DNA of 64,000 bases from contig JAPWGK010000008.1 of NCBI GenBank assembly GCA_029641185.1, positions 1,488,001 through 1,552,000 on the forward strand. The letters are read 5' to 3'. The notes beneath the pieces are model-generated. The model was not told the origin of the DNA. It worked only from the letters and a program-made list of their open reading frames with translations, and searched no databases. The DNA is from Pseudofabraea citricarpa (Eukaryota > Ascomycota > Leotiomycetes > Helotiales > Dermateaceae). The position numbers and the translations under genes are program-made. Shown piece by piece: positions 26,300 to 38,342 of the stretch (position 1 is its first letter; each line of letters begins with the position of its first letter).

Positions 26300-29200
26300 A
26301 ACTAAGCCTTTTATTATTCTTAGTACTTTTATATATAACTAATATTTAGCTTTCTTATTATTACTAGTAAGCTTTTTAATTCTTCTTATATTTACTTTAA
26401 TTTAAATAATAAGTATAAAAATTACTAATAAAATACTTTTAACTTCTCTTTTATATTATAATATCTTATTAATATTTATAGCTTCTAGTAACTAGGGTAA
26501 GCTATTAGAGAATTTAATTATTATTAATCTTAACTTTAAAATCTTTAAAAATATATTAATAGATTCTTCTAAGTTAAATATTAGCTTTAATAAAAAATAA
26601 TATTAAATTATATATTAGATACTAGGTAATATAAATATAAAAGTTAAATTAAATAATTATTAGCGTATAATTATTCTCTTAGCCTAAAGAATTAATTAAT
26701 TAGATATTAAACTTAATATTTACCCTAAGATAATAATTATTAAGTTATCTTAAGATCTCTTACTTATATTATTACTAAAAATATATTATATATATCTAGT
26801 AATAATAATATATAATTAGAAATAAAAATAATTCGTTAATAATAATAATAACTTTTTTAACTTAAATATTAAATTATATAATAAGTTAACTAATAAATTA
26901 AGTAAGTTAAATAATAAGTTAACTAGTAAGTTAAATAAGTTAGATAATAAACTAGATAATAAGTTAGTTAGTAAATTATAGCTAATAAGTTAGGTAAGTT
27001 AGATAATAAACTAGATAATAAGTTAATTAATAAGTTAACTAATAAATTAGCTAATAAGTTAGCTAATAAGTTAGATAAATTAGATAATAAACTAGACGAT
27101 AATAAACTAGATAATAAGTTAACTAATAAGTTAAGTAAATTAACTAATAAGTTAGGTAAATTAAATAATAAACTAAATAATAATAAATTAGATAATAAGT
27201 TAGATAATAAGTTAGATAAATTAGCTAATAAGTTAGATATATTAGATAATAAATTATATAATAATAAACTAGATAATAAGTTAGCTAATAAGTTAAATAA
27301 GTTAGCTAATATATTAGACGATAATAAATTAGATAATAAGTTAGCTAATAAATTAGATAAATTATCTAATAAATTAAATAAGTTAGATAATAAACTAGAC
27401 GATAATAAACTAGATAATAAATTAGCTAATAAGCTAGGGAAGTTAGATAAAAAGTTAATTAATAAGTTAGCTAATAAATTAGCTAATAATCTAGATAATA
27501 AATTAGCTAATAAGTTAGCTAATAAATTAGATAATAATCTAAGTAATAGCTTAGATAAATAATTAGACGAAAGGTTAAATAATATATTATCTATTAAGTT
27601 AAGTTATATTAATAAGTAGCTTAAAAATATTATTTTTATTACTAGTATAATATTACTAAGTAAGTTTATAAATAAAATTATACGAGATCTAATTATAAGC
27701 TTTAATCCTAAGGAGTAAGTTAATATTACTTTATTATATAAATAATTTAGTTAATTAACTAATATATAATATTAGTTTTACTAATATAAAGAATTTTCCT
27801 AGGATTAAGTATTTTTCTTTAGAAAAATAATATAAGTATTATAAATTCTTTCTTTATAACCTAATAAAATTTTTAACTTCTATTAATTATATTATTATTT
27901 TTCTTAATTATAATCTAAACTATTACTTATAACTTTATTAAGCGTATATAACTTAGTAGTTATTTAAGTAATAAATATATAATATATTTAGAGATATCCT
28001 AATTAATAAAACTAATATTAATAAGATTATAAAAGTCTTAAGTTATAACTAGGTTTAGTAATATAAATTAATAGTTGCTTAGATAAATTTTAATAAATTC
28101 TTAAGAGAATATTATTCCTAGAAGTATTTACCTAGGTTAATAAAAAAGTAATCTTAGAGTAAAAATATTATTTATTCTTCCTAAGAATATTAGAGAATAT
28201 AATATTCTTATATTAAGTTTTCTCTAAGTATAAACTTAATCTCTAGATTATATATTATATTTATCTTAATAGTTATACCTCTAAAGCTTATTTTATAATA
28301 GAAATAAAAGTTTATATTAATATTCTAAGGCCTAAAAAACTCGAAAGTTACTAAAAGAGATATTTATAAGTATCTAAAGTTATATATTAAGTATTATAAG
28401 TAGCTAAAAGATTCTTAGTACTTATATTACCCTAGGAAATACTTAGCTAATAATAAGACTAATAAGAAAAAGTATAACTACTATAAATTTATATTTATTA
28501 ATATATTAAATAAAACTTTATTTAATAAAATAAAAAGAAATAATTTTATTTATATTATAGATTATAAAATATACTTTTAGTTAGTTATATTTTAAGACGA
28601 ATTTTATAAAATCTAAAACCCGAATATTATTTTATACTAATACTTTCTCTTATAAATAAAATACTTATATTTTAATAAAAATATTTTAAAGCTTTTATTA
28701 TTTATTCTTTTTTTTATAATACTTATTATTAGAAGAATTAATAATCTTCTTCTAGTAATAAAAGTACTTAAGAGAAAAAGTTAAAATTATAAGACTAATA
28801 ATACTATTAAATTCCTCTAGTATAATATATTAAAAAGTATTTAAGCTTTAAATATAATATACTAAGCGATTCTTAAGAAAAATAAATTATATAACTAGAA
28901 AGTAAAAGATTAACTAAATATATATAAAATATTATATTTTCTTAAGCTTTTTATAACTCTTAGTTTAATTATACTAAGTCGATAATCTACTAATTTATAA
29001 TTTAGTAAGTAACTTATTAAATTATTACTCTTATATATTAATAATATTATAATAATAATTGATTATACGTATATATAATTAATTTAGGATCTTATTAATA
29101 TTATATAAAGAGAAGTAAATATAATATATAATATAATTATAATAAAATAAATATATACTAGAAGAAAAAGCTTATAATTAGTTTAGAGTATTAAAAATCT

Positions 29201-30090
29201 TAATAAATTTATATTATTTTATTACGTATATTATTATATAAGCTTTCTTACTTATATAATCTTTTTTATTATTAGCTAATATAAACTAGGTAATAATCTC
29301 GATTTAAATAATAAGCTAATTATAATATACGATTTATATAATATTATTAGCTAAGATATTATTAATAATACCTAGTATAATTATTTCTTATAAAGCCTAC
29401 TAGTTAATAGTTATAAAATAGAAAGGCTTATAAGACTTATTTAAGAGATAATAAGTAAAAATCTTAATATAAAAATATTAATTACTTATATTTTACTTAT
29501 AAGTATTATAATCGTATAATTAACAAGTTATTATTTTAACTTATAATTAGATATAATAGCTAATATATTATATAATAGTTAAATAATTCTCTAGTTATTT
29601 CTAGATCTTAGGATAATAACCCTAAGTTCTTAATTAAGTAATAATACTCGTATAAAACTTATTTATTCTTTTAATTTATAAGAGTTTAATAATACTTTTA
29701 AAGAACTTATTATAATAATCGTAAAAATCCTAATTACTAATATTAATCTTATTAATATAAGTTATAATATCTAAATAATAAATTATATTATTATATTCGA
29801 GTTATTATAAACATTTAATAAATATAAATAAATCTTAGAACGTAGATTTTAGAGCGATTAAACTAAAGAAATATTTATAATTAAGCTTATTTTAATAAGT
29901 AATAATATTAAGTATTATATCTAGTAAAGTTTTTAGCTATAATAAGAGGTTACTAAAATCTTATATTAGGTTACTACTAGTAAGATAAAAGCCTAATAAC
30001 TAAAGGATTAAGAAGCGAATAAGTTAAATAAGAAAATAAATAAGTTAAGTAAGCTAGATAAAAGAGAGATATATAAGATTTAAATCTTAT
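26300..30090 (+). pseudogene. Long RIP-decayed ORF with an NKL tetrapeptide-like repeat tract, unrecognised
   Basis: A plus-strand reading frame of about 1,250 codons. It is in phase 0 up to about 26,975, shifts once inside the repeat (an extra 'ta' near 26,976) and then holds phase 2 to about 30,090, with stops only of RIP type. Layout: a 190-codon leader; a repeat tract of about 200 codons (26,880-27,560) made of Asn-Lys-Leu-x units with x mostly Asp, Ala or Thr; then about 840 codons of non-repetitive sequence ending in a Lys/Arg/Gln-rich tail. Indels in the tract are almost all multiples of three, which supports former coding use. Pieces such as KFINKIIRDLIISFNP (near 27,665) and AIIRGYQNLILGYY (near 29,937) are visible but match no family I know. 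It may be a transposon protein or a host gene caught in RIP. A 37-bp minisatellite follows at once. Confidence 0.45.
26870..27560 (+). repeat. Coding-type minisatellite, 12-bp units (aataagttagat variants)
   Basis: About 55 units of 12 bp, some with a 9-bp or 3-bp insertion (gacgat or aat added) that keep the frame. Translated in the frame of the surrounding ORF, it gives N-K-L-[D/A/T/N/S] repeats with Leu every fourth residue. Variation is concentrated in the fourth codon. Confidence 0.85.
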
Positions 30091-30104
30091 ATTTTTTCTT
30101 TTTC

Positions 30105-30800
30105 TTCTTTTTTATTAGATTATATAAGTATTTATAAGAGTTAATTATTTATTAGATTATATAAGTATTTATAAGAGTTAGCTATTTATTAGATTATATA
30201 AATATTTATAAGAGTTAGTTATTTATTAGATTATATAAATATTTATAAGAATTAATTATTTGTTAGATTATATAAGTATTTATAAGAGTTAATTATTTAT
30301 TAGATTATATAAGAATTATATCTAAGTTAGTTATTTATTAGATTATATAAGAAATATATTTAAGTTAATTATTTATTAGATTATATAAGAATTATATCTA
30401 AGTTAATTATTTATTAGATTATATAAAAAATATATCTAAGTTAACTACTTATTAGATTATATAAGAATTATATCTAAGTTAATTACTTATTAGATTATAT
30501 AAGAATTATATCTAAGTTAGCTATTTATTAGATTATATAGAAAATATATTTAAGTTAGTTATTTATTAGATTATATAAGAATTATATCTAAGTTAGCTAC
30601 TTATTAGATTATATAAGAATTATATCTAAGTTAGCTATTTATTAGATTATATAAGAAATATATCTAAGTAAGTTACTTATTAGATTATATAAGAATTATA
30701 TCTAAGTTAATTACTTATTAGATTATATAAAAAGTATATCTAAGTTAACTACTTATTAGATTATATAAGAATTATATCTAAGTTAGCTTTTTATTAGATT
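30105..30800. repeat. Minisatellite, 37-bp unit, about 19 copies
   Basis: Each unit contains 'ttattagattatataag' followed by one of two variant halves: 'tatttataagagttaatta' (first five copies) or 'aattatatctaagttagct' (remaining copies). Spacing is 36-38 bp. The two halves show a switch of unit type within one array. Differences within each type are transitions. Confidence 0.85.
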
Positions 30801-31290
30801 ATATTATATATAAGACTCTTAGTAACTTAGAATTAATTAAGATAAATTATAAAACTTAAAATTAAATAAAATATAAATCTCTTTTATTTTTATTAAATAT
30901 TTATTTTATTATAAGAATTTATTTTAATCTAAGGTTTTAATCTTTAATATTTATTTCCCTTTTATTTATATTACTAAATTAACTTATAAGGTTATTACTA
31001 GTATTATATTATAATAATTATTATTATTTAAGTAATAATAATAATACTAAAATATAAGTAATAAAGCTTATTATATAATAGTTAGATAATTATAAGTAAA
31101 AGATAAATATTCTAAGTTCTTAGATATATATTTTACCTTATATCTTCTTTTATATTTATATCTTTTAAATTAACCTTCTCTTTTATAACTTCCTAATATA
31201 ATACCTAGTAAAAGTTTATATTAAAGTCTTTTTAGTCTTATATTATAATATTTAATTATTCTTTTTATTCTTATAATTTCTTATTACTTC
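30801..31290. other. AT-rich spacer with the third copy of the 24.9-kb dispersed repeat
   Basis: No gene seen. The copy of the dispersed repeat lies at about 31,182-31,275 and leads directly into the 72-bp array. Confidence 0.55.
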
Positions 31291-31740
31291 TAAGTCGTAT
31301 CTTATATTATAATAATTTATTATCTTTCTTATACTTATATTTAATCTTTAATTTAATATATCTAAGTTATATCTTATATTATAATAATTTATTATTTTTC
31401 TTATACTCGCGTTTAATCTTTAATTTAATATATCTAAGTTATATCTTATATTATAATAATCTATTATATTTCTTATACTTATATTTAATCTTTAATTTAA
31501 TATATCTAAGTTATATCTCGTATTATAATAATCTATTATCTTTCTTATACTTATATTTGATTTTTAATTTAATATCTAGAGATTTTACTTATTTTAATTA
31601 TATAAAATAATAGTTTCTTATTTAATTTAATTATTCTTTTTACTCTTATAACTTCTTATTATATTTAAGTTACGTCTCGTATTATAATAATTTATTATCT
31701 TTCTTATACTTACGTTTAATCTTTAATTTAGCTTTTAAAA
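31291..31740. repeat. Tandem array, 72-bp unit, about five to six copies
   Basis: Units begin with aagtcgtatcttatatta-like sequence at 31,292, 31,364 and 31,436 (72-bp spacing). The next copies follow at similar spacing, and a final one comes after a 100-bp interruption. CpG-derived variants (tacgtttaatc, tcgcgtttaatc, tatatttaatc) mark individual copies. Confidence 0.8.
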
Positions 31741-31979
31741 ATCTTAGCTAATTATCTAGATTTATATTTATATAAATCTTTCTTTAAGAATTAAAAAATC
31801 TTTTACTAATAATTAGATAATATCTTATAACCTTAGTTATAAATCGAATCTTATAATATAATTAATTTTTATAACTATTAGTTTATATTTATATACTTAT
31901 TAATATTATTTTCCTTAATATTTACTTAATCTTAATCTTTTATTTCTTTTAAGCTTTTATATAAAAGTTAAAGTATTAT

Positions 31980-34400
31980 ATTAAATTATAATTATCTTAC
32001 GTATATATATATTATTATTAGCTCCTAGGGTTTTAGTTATAATTTATTTTACTTATATAATAAGCTTATTAAAATACTTTATAACCTAAATCCTTTTTTA
32101 GCTTAAAAAAATCCTAATATTAATAAAATTATTAGTATCTTCTTAGTAACCTTAAAGTTATTTACCTAGAAGATACTTTAAATATATAAGTTAAATACTT
32201 ATAAGCCTAATAATAAGTAAGAACTTTTTATTAGATTTATATTTATTACTAATATTATTAGTTTTTCTTAGCTTATCTTTTAACTTATTATTAAAGAAGC
32301 TTTTTACCTAGTAGATATTAACCTAGATTTAATCTCTAAAGATAAACTTATTATAAGATTTATAATCCCTAATTATTATTTATATAATATAACTAAGATA
32401 TTCTTAGTAAAATTCTAGGATTAAGCTAATAAAATATAAAATTTCCTACTAATAAATCTTTCTTTTATACTTAGAAAAGATAAGAAGTTTAAGAAAAATA
32501 AATATAAGTATTATTATTAGTTTATTATATTAAATAATATTACTAATTTTATTATATAAGAGAATATTCTTAATTACTTCTAATTTATTATAAAAAATAT
32601 AAAGAAAGTTATTCGGATTTTATATATTATATTTAGCGCTTATAAGTAAATTATTTTCCTTATTTTTTTAGCTAAGAATAATAATATAAATCTATTTATC
32701 TTAGTTAGATTTATAATTATAACTTTCTAGGAGAAATAATAAAAGAGAAATATTTATTATTACTTTTATAATTAATTATTATAACTTATAAGTATAATAT
32801 ATAATATTAATATAAATATAATACTAAAAAACTTTTTTAAGCGCCTTAATATTATAACCTCTTCTTAGATATCTTATACGAATTTATTTAAGCTTATTAT
32901 TTATCTAGGAGTAACTATAAAATAAACTCTAAAAGATAAAAAGGCTAAAATACTAGTACTTAATATTATAATTATTATAATTTGAATTTTTAAGTACCTT
33001 AAAGTAAAAAACAAAAAATATTTATATTTCTTAAATATTATTAATATACTTACTCGCTTTAATCCTAATAATAAGCTTAGTTTTAACTTCTAAATTAGAA
33101 ATTAGGTTATAAATAAGAAATAAATCTTATAAGTTATTATATCTCTTAAATTTACTTTTTAAAGAGAAATATATAATATTCTTTATTACTTATAAGTTTC
33201 TTATAATATAACTCCTAATAAAAAGATAAATAACTTTCGTTTATTTTAGGTAATATATCTTCTAATTAATATATTTATAGCTATAAATATCTAAGAGTCT
33301 TATAAAATAATTATATCTATTATATTAGTTAAATATTATATTATATTAAACTTATTAGAGAAAGCTAAAAATTAAATAATTAAAATTATAAATACTTTTA
33401 TTTATAAAGCTTAAAAGAATAATCTAAGTTAGCTTAAAATATATAATCGTATTATTTTAGAATTAATAAGAGGATAAAAAGATTTTATATTTATATATAA
33501 TATTAAACTAAGATTTAAATAAGATTTTATTAGTATTAATAATATAATTATATTAGATATAATTAATAAAAATTATCTCGACTTAATATAATATACTTAA
33601 TATATCCTAGTATTAAAAAGTAAAAAAACTATTAGATTATATATTAGATTTATTAGATTAAATAAAATAAAAGTAGCTACTAAGATAATTATTATAATTA
33701 AGCTAGTAAACCTAGTTATAAAGATCTTAGTAATTACTAATATTAACTTAGTAGTTAATATTATTATAAAAGATATCTAAGCTTATTTTACTACTAATAG
33801 TTTTACTAAAAAGTTAATAATATATTTATATACTAATATTACTAAGATATCTTATTTACTTAGCTATTAATATATTAAAGTTATATCTAAGTATAAAGCT
33901 TAGTTATAAGAATATAAGACTAAGATAAAAGCTAAATTTTAAGAGAATAAAAAATAAGCTAACTTTAGTTTTCCTAAGTTTAATTAACTTATTAATAAGA
34001 CTCGAGTTATTATATTAAAGCTTTAAAACGAATTATCTAATAATATTACCTAATAAGAGCTTAGTTATTAATATATATTCTTTAAATAATTTTAGCTTTA
34101 CCTTTAGTTTAAGCTTATATAAGAGATTATCTAAGAAAAGCTATTTATAAGTACTAGTAATATTTCTTCTAAGATTAAGATTCTTACTAAAAAAGTTAAG
34201 AATTTAAATAAGAATATTATTAATATTACTAATATTAAGCTATAAACTCTTTCTAAGATTAAGATTCTTATTAAAGAAATTAAGAATTTAAGTAAGAATA
34301 TTATTAATACTATTAATATTAAGTTATAAACTCTTTCGAAGGTTTTTATCCTAGAAGAATATAATAATAAGATTAAATAAACTTATTAAGTTAATATTAA
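31980..34400 (+). pseudogene. RIP-decayed ORF of about 800 codons, unrecognised
   Basis: The plus-strand frame in phase 1 (checked at 32,107, 33,271 and 34,168) stays open, apart from RIP-type stops, for about 2.4 kb. Early blocks include EAFYLVDINLDLISK near 32,300 and a later block reads DIFIAINI near 33,268, consistent with folded protein rather than low complexity. Near its end a 28-residue unit (84 bp, 34,168 and 34,252) is repeated with the frame intact, beginning SKIKIL and rich in Lys and Asn. I recognise no family. The downstream frame at 35.2-36.5 kb may be the continuation after a frameshift or an intron. Confidence 0.4.
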
Positions 34401-35199
34401 AATATCTTTTTATTAAAAGTTAATAATTATAATATAAAAGGCTTTATATATCTTATATTCTAATAATATAAAAAAGAGTTTATTTTTATATTTAACCTAA
34501 AGATTATATTATTTCCTCTTATAAATATCTAAGATCTTAATACTAAGCTAAAGAAATCTAAGCTTTCTAAGTATTAATAAAAGATTAAGAAAATAAAAAA
34601 ATTATAAGATATTAATTCTAATTATATAAAAAACGATAATAATAATATTATAAAGCTTTCTAAGTAAAATATAACTAGAGATAAAAGTATTTTAAAGTTC
34701 TTAATTACTAAAAATAATATTATATCTAGTAATATAATAAATATTTAGCTTTCTAATATTCTTATTAATCTTAATAATAATATATATATTATAAGTTTAA
34801 TATAAAATTTAAATTATAAAGTTCTTTCTTAATATAAAATAGTTTCTAATAAGCATTTTATAGTTCTAGAGCTTAGTATTTTTATTACTAGGCTAAAGCT
34901 TACTAAAAAGAATATTAAAATATAAATATTATTTATTTTAAATTACTTTTAATATAAAAAGAAAAGCCTAGTAATATTAATAAAAGATATTAATAGCCTA
35001 AAAGATAATATAAAAGTTCTTTTATAGATAATTTAGAGTTAAGTAAATATTATTAGTTTAATAGCTAATATAACTAATATAATAAGTAATTTTATTTACT
35101 TTATAAGAATTATATATATTATCTTTAATAAAGTAAGAAAATTATTATTAGCTAATTTTATAATTATAATAATTAATATTAACTTTAATAAAGTATAAA

Positions 35200-36530
35200 T
35201 TACTAGTAATAATAATTAACTAATATCTTAAGTCTCTTTTATAAGAAAACTAGATTATATTCTCAAACTTAATTAATTTCTTATTAGCTTCTTTTATTAT
35301 AATTATTAGTTATATATTAAGTTATATTTTAATTAATAAAAAGCCTTAGGTATTATAATAATATACTTGAACGTCTTTTATAATAAATAAATTGTAAATA
35401 CTTTATATATAAAAGATCCTATAAATTATATATTAACTCTTATTTACTTAGACTTTTTTAAGTATTATTTTCTAGACTACTAAATAATATCCTTTTATAT
35501 TATTTTAAGATCGAAAATAATTAGGATATTAAAGATTATATATTTAGTTCTTACTTAAACCTAAAATTAGTTATATTCTTAATTAATTTAATAAAAAAGA
35601 TAATTAAGAATAAATTCTCTATTAAGTATATATCTTTTATTACTTATTATATTATATAATAAAAGGTTATATATTATATATATATTAGATTATATAAGAA
35701 TTACCTAGATAAAAGATATAATAAGTTTATTAATAAAACTACTAATAATATATAAGATAATTAAGCTTTCCTAATACTAAGTAATCTAATTTATACTAGG
35801 AAAGTTAATTTTATAAATAATTATAATAAAACTTTAGTTCTTATCTTTTAAGCTTAAGACTTTAGTATTATAATTAATAATATAATAAACCTCTAAGTTA
35901 AGTTAAGTAAAAGTTAATCTCTTATATATTAAGCCTTTAATACTACTTATAAAGCCGACTTTTATATTATTATTACTAAGAGTAGATTTTATAAGAGTTA
36001 ATTAAAATATAAGTATATTTACACTTAAATTATTAAGAATAAGCCGAACCTAAAAAATATTAACTAAATATTAGAGTTTTTTAATAAAAATTAATTTATT
36101 AAAACTAGAGATAATATTAACTAAGAATAAGATAATAATACTTAAGCTAAAGATAATATTAACTAAGAATAAGATAATAATATTTAAGCTAAAGATAATA
36201 TTAACTAAGAATAAGATAATAATACTTAAGCTAAAGATAATATTAACTAGAGATAAGATAATAATACTTAAGCTAAAAATAATACTAACTAGAGATAAGA
36301 TAATAATACTTAAGCTAAAGATAATATTAACTAAAGATAAGATAATATTAACTAAGTATAAGATATTTATACTTTAGTTAAAGCTAATATTAACTAAAAA
36401 TAAGATAATAATAAAACTTTAGCTAATAATTCTATTAGTTAATAATAATAATATATTATATTAGATAATAAGCTTATAATTAGATAATAATTAGATTAAG
36501 TAATAATAGGTTATAAGTTATATAATAATA
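35200..36530 (+). pseudogene. RIP-decayed ORF with acidic 14-residue repeats, unrecognised
   Basis: Phase 2 on the plus strand, checked at 35,603 and 36,131. The last third is a tandem array of a 42-bp unit translating to a 14-residue repeat of the type DNINxExDNNTxAK, where x marks RIP-made stops that were probably Gln. About seven copies lie at 36,110-36,430. The upstream part contains KNKFSIKYISFITYY near 35,606. It ends about 150 bp before the Copia-2 5' LTR. Possibly the C-terminal part of the 32.0-34.4 kb gene. Function unknown. Confidence 0.4.
36110..36430 (+). repeat. Coding-type minisatellite, 42-bp unit, about seven copies
   Basis: Unit 'gataatattaactaagaat' plus 'aagataataatacttaagctaaa', repeated head to tail with only a few transitions. 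The last copies are shortened by in-frame deletions. The unit is fourteen codons long and in frame with the surrounding decayed ORF. Confidence 0.85.
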
Positions 36531-36678
36531 TTCGTTTTATATAACTCTTATTTCTTATCTTTAATTTTATTAAATAAAAAATAAATTAATAATATCTTTC
36601 TTAGTTTATTAAGGCATCTAATTATAATTAAAAACCTAATAAAAAAATAATAAGATAACTATTATTTTACTTATTTAA

Positions 36679-36875
36679 TATTATAGAATCTAGGATTAGG
36701 TAATTTATTATATAAGGGATTAGAATAACTATGGTAGTCTACTTAGTAATAAGTATTATTCTTATATAAATACGCTCTTTCTTATAATCTCTTGCTCCTC
36801 CTAATTAGATAATATAAACTATACTTTTTATACTTTCTTAATTACTTAAACTAATTCTACTTTTATTATATAATA
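36679..36875 (+). repeat. Copia-2 5' LTR (197 bp)
   Basis: Aligns without gaps to 44,184-44,380, with roughly a dozen differences, mostly transitions. It keeps two TpG (actatggtag near 36,730 and cttgctcc near 36,792) where the 3' LTR has AAG and TCG. The stretch tacgctcttt and the preceding tatataaa (about 36,765-36,780) could be a promoter region, by position only. Confidence 0.9.
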
Positions 36876-36900
36876 GTTATAAGCCTAGCTTATAATTAAA
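36876..36900 (+). promoter_or_regulatory. Candidate primer-binding site of Copia-2
   Basis: Immediately after the 5' LTR the sequence starts gttataagcctagctt. If the RIP-type change is undone at one site it becomes GTTATGAGCC, the complement of GGCTCATAAC, which fits a methionine tRNA anticodon loop (CAU). Drosophila copia and yeast Ty5 prime from an internal cleavage product of initiator tRNA-Met. This is inference from a short match; there is no TGG start as in 3'-end-primed elements. Confidence 0.4.
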
Positions 36901-38340
36901 GCTTCCTAAAATTACGTTTAAATTATAAGAAAGCTAGAGAATAATTATTCTTAAGTTTAGAATCTATTACTATTATTATAACCTCTAAAACTAACTAGTA
37001 GGAAGCTAAGAAGATTTCTTTAAAAGATTATAACTTATAGCCTAACTAATTCCTCTAATTCTACTATTAAGCTTATATAAGGCGTATCTAGGAGCTTATA
37101 AATCTAGATACTATAAATATAAAGAGTATAAACGCTAACCCTCTCGTATAAGTATTAACTATTAATAAGCTTATTAATAAGAAAATAATATTTAATTAAT
37201 AATTATACTTAGATTAGATAGTAATTAATAAGCTTTCTAGACTAAAACCTAGCTTATTATAAGGTACTAAGGCTATATATAATAATATATAATACGAGCT
37301 TAATACTTAGCTAAGAATTTATATTATAAAGTAAGTAAGCTAGTTATATAATATAACCGAATATTATATCCTTAAGTAATAGGTTAGATAAACGATTTCT
37401 CTCTTAATCTTAACTCTAATTAATATAATAATTAGAGAAAAAGAAGACCTAAGCCTATAAATAGTTATTTGATTACTAAAGTTATAACTCGCGTCTACTA
37501 ATAATAATATACTAATTATTATCTACTAAGAGTATAATATTATACTTAAATAAGTAAAGAAAGATAATATAAATCTTATATAATAATATTAGAAATAACT
37601 TAAAGTACTCTAATAAGCTTAGGTATATAATATATTAGAGGTATAAGGCTTACTTATAACTAGAGAGTTTCTTATAATAATATTTATAAAGATAACTCTA
37701 GAATAAGAAAGACTCTAATTAATAAAATATATTAGAGTAAATAAGCTTAGACTCCTAAGTAAAACGCTTAAGTAATACGGAAATTAGTTTTTTACTCTAG
37801 TATATAAAAATTTAGTCTAATTTATAACTAAGAGGGTAGTAATCTTTATTACTCTTAGGGGAAGATTAGATAATACTAGAAACTAATATATTAGCTTAAC
37901 TTAATAAAAGTAAGAGTAATCTTATTTTTACTAAGATAAAGGAAATAAGAAATACTTCTAGAAATCCTTAATATACTTATTTCTTAAGTATACGCTTATA
38001 AGAAGCTTAAGAAGAGATCTTAGAAATCCCTTTTTTAAAGAAAAATATTATATAATCTAAGATCGTTTATAAAATAAAAACTAGGGTTTAGTATATAATA
38101 AGCTTACTAAGAAAGGTTAAAAGACCTTAAATTTTAGGGACTTATCTTAAAAGGGGAAGAAATCTTCTAGAAGCTTTATAAGCAAATACCTAGAGCTTAT
38201 AAATATAGTAATCTTAGACCTAAAGCTTATAATCTAATAACTAGGTATAAGTATTTATATAATTATAAACTTTTTAAGCTACCTATTATCTAATAATACG
38301 CTTATTAATAATTATAAAGCTACTTACTTAGTAAATAATA
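36901..38340 (+). pseudogene. Copia-2 gag region (probable)
   Basis: Lies between the primer-binding site and the protease of Copia-2, where gag is expected. The plus strand has long RIP-only segments, but I could not fix one phase throughout or see a clear zinc knuckle. The call rests mainly on position. Surviving TpG (tatttgatt near 37,468) and CpA are slightly more frequent than elsewhere. Confidence 0.45.
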
Positions 38341-38342
38341 AG

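Noticed and set aside
30105..30800. CRISPR-like array of 37-bp units
   Set aside because: Units are contiguous with no unique spacers between conserved repeats, both halves of the unit are repeated, and the context is fungal.
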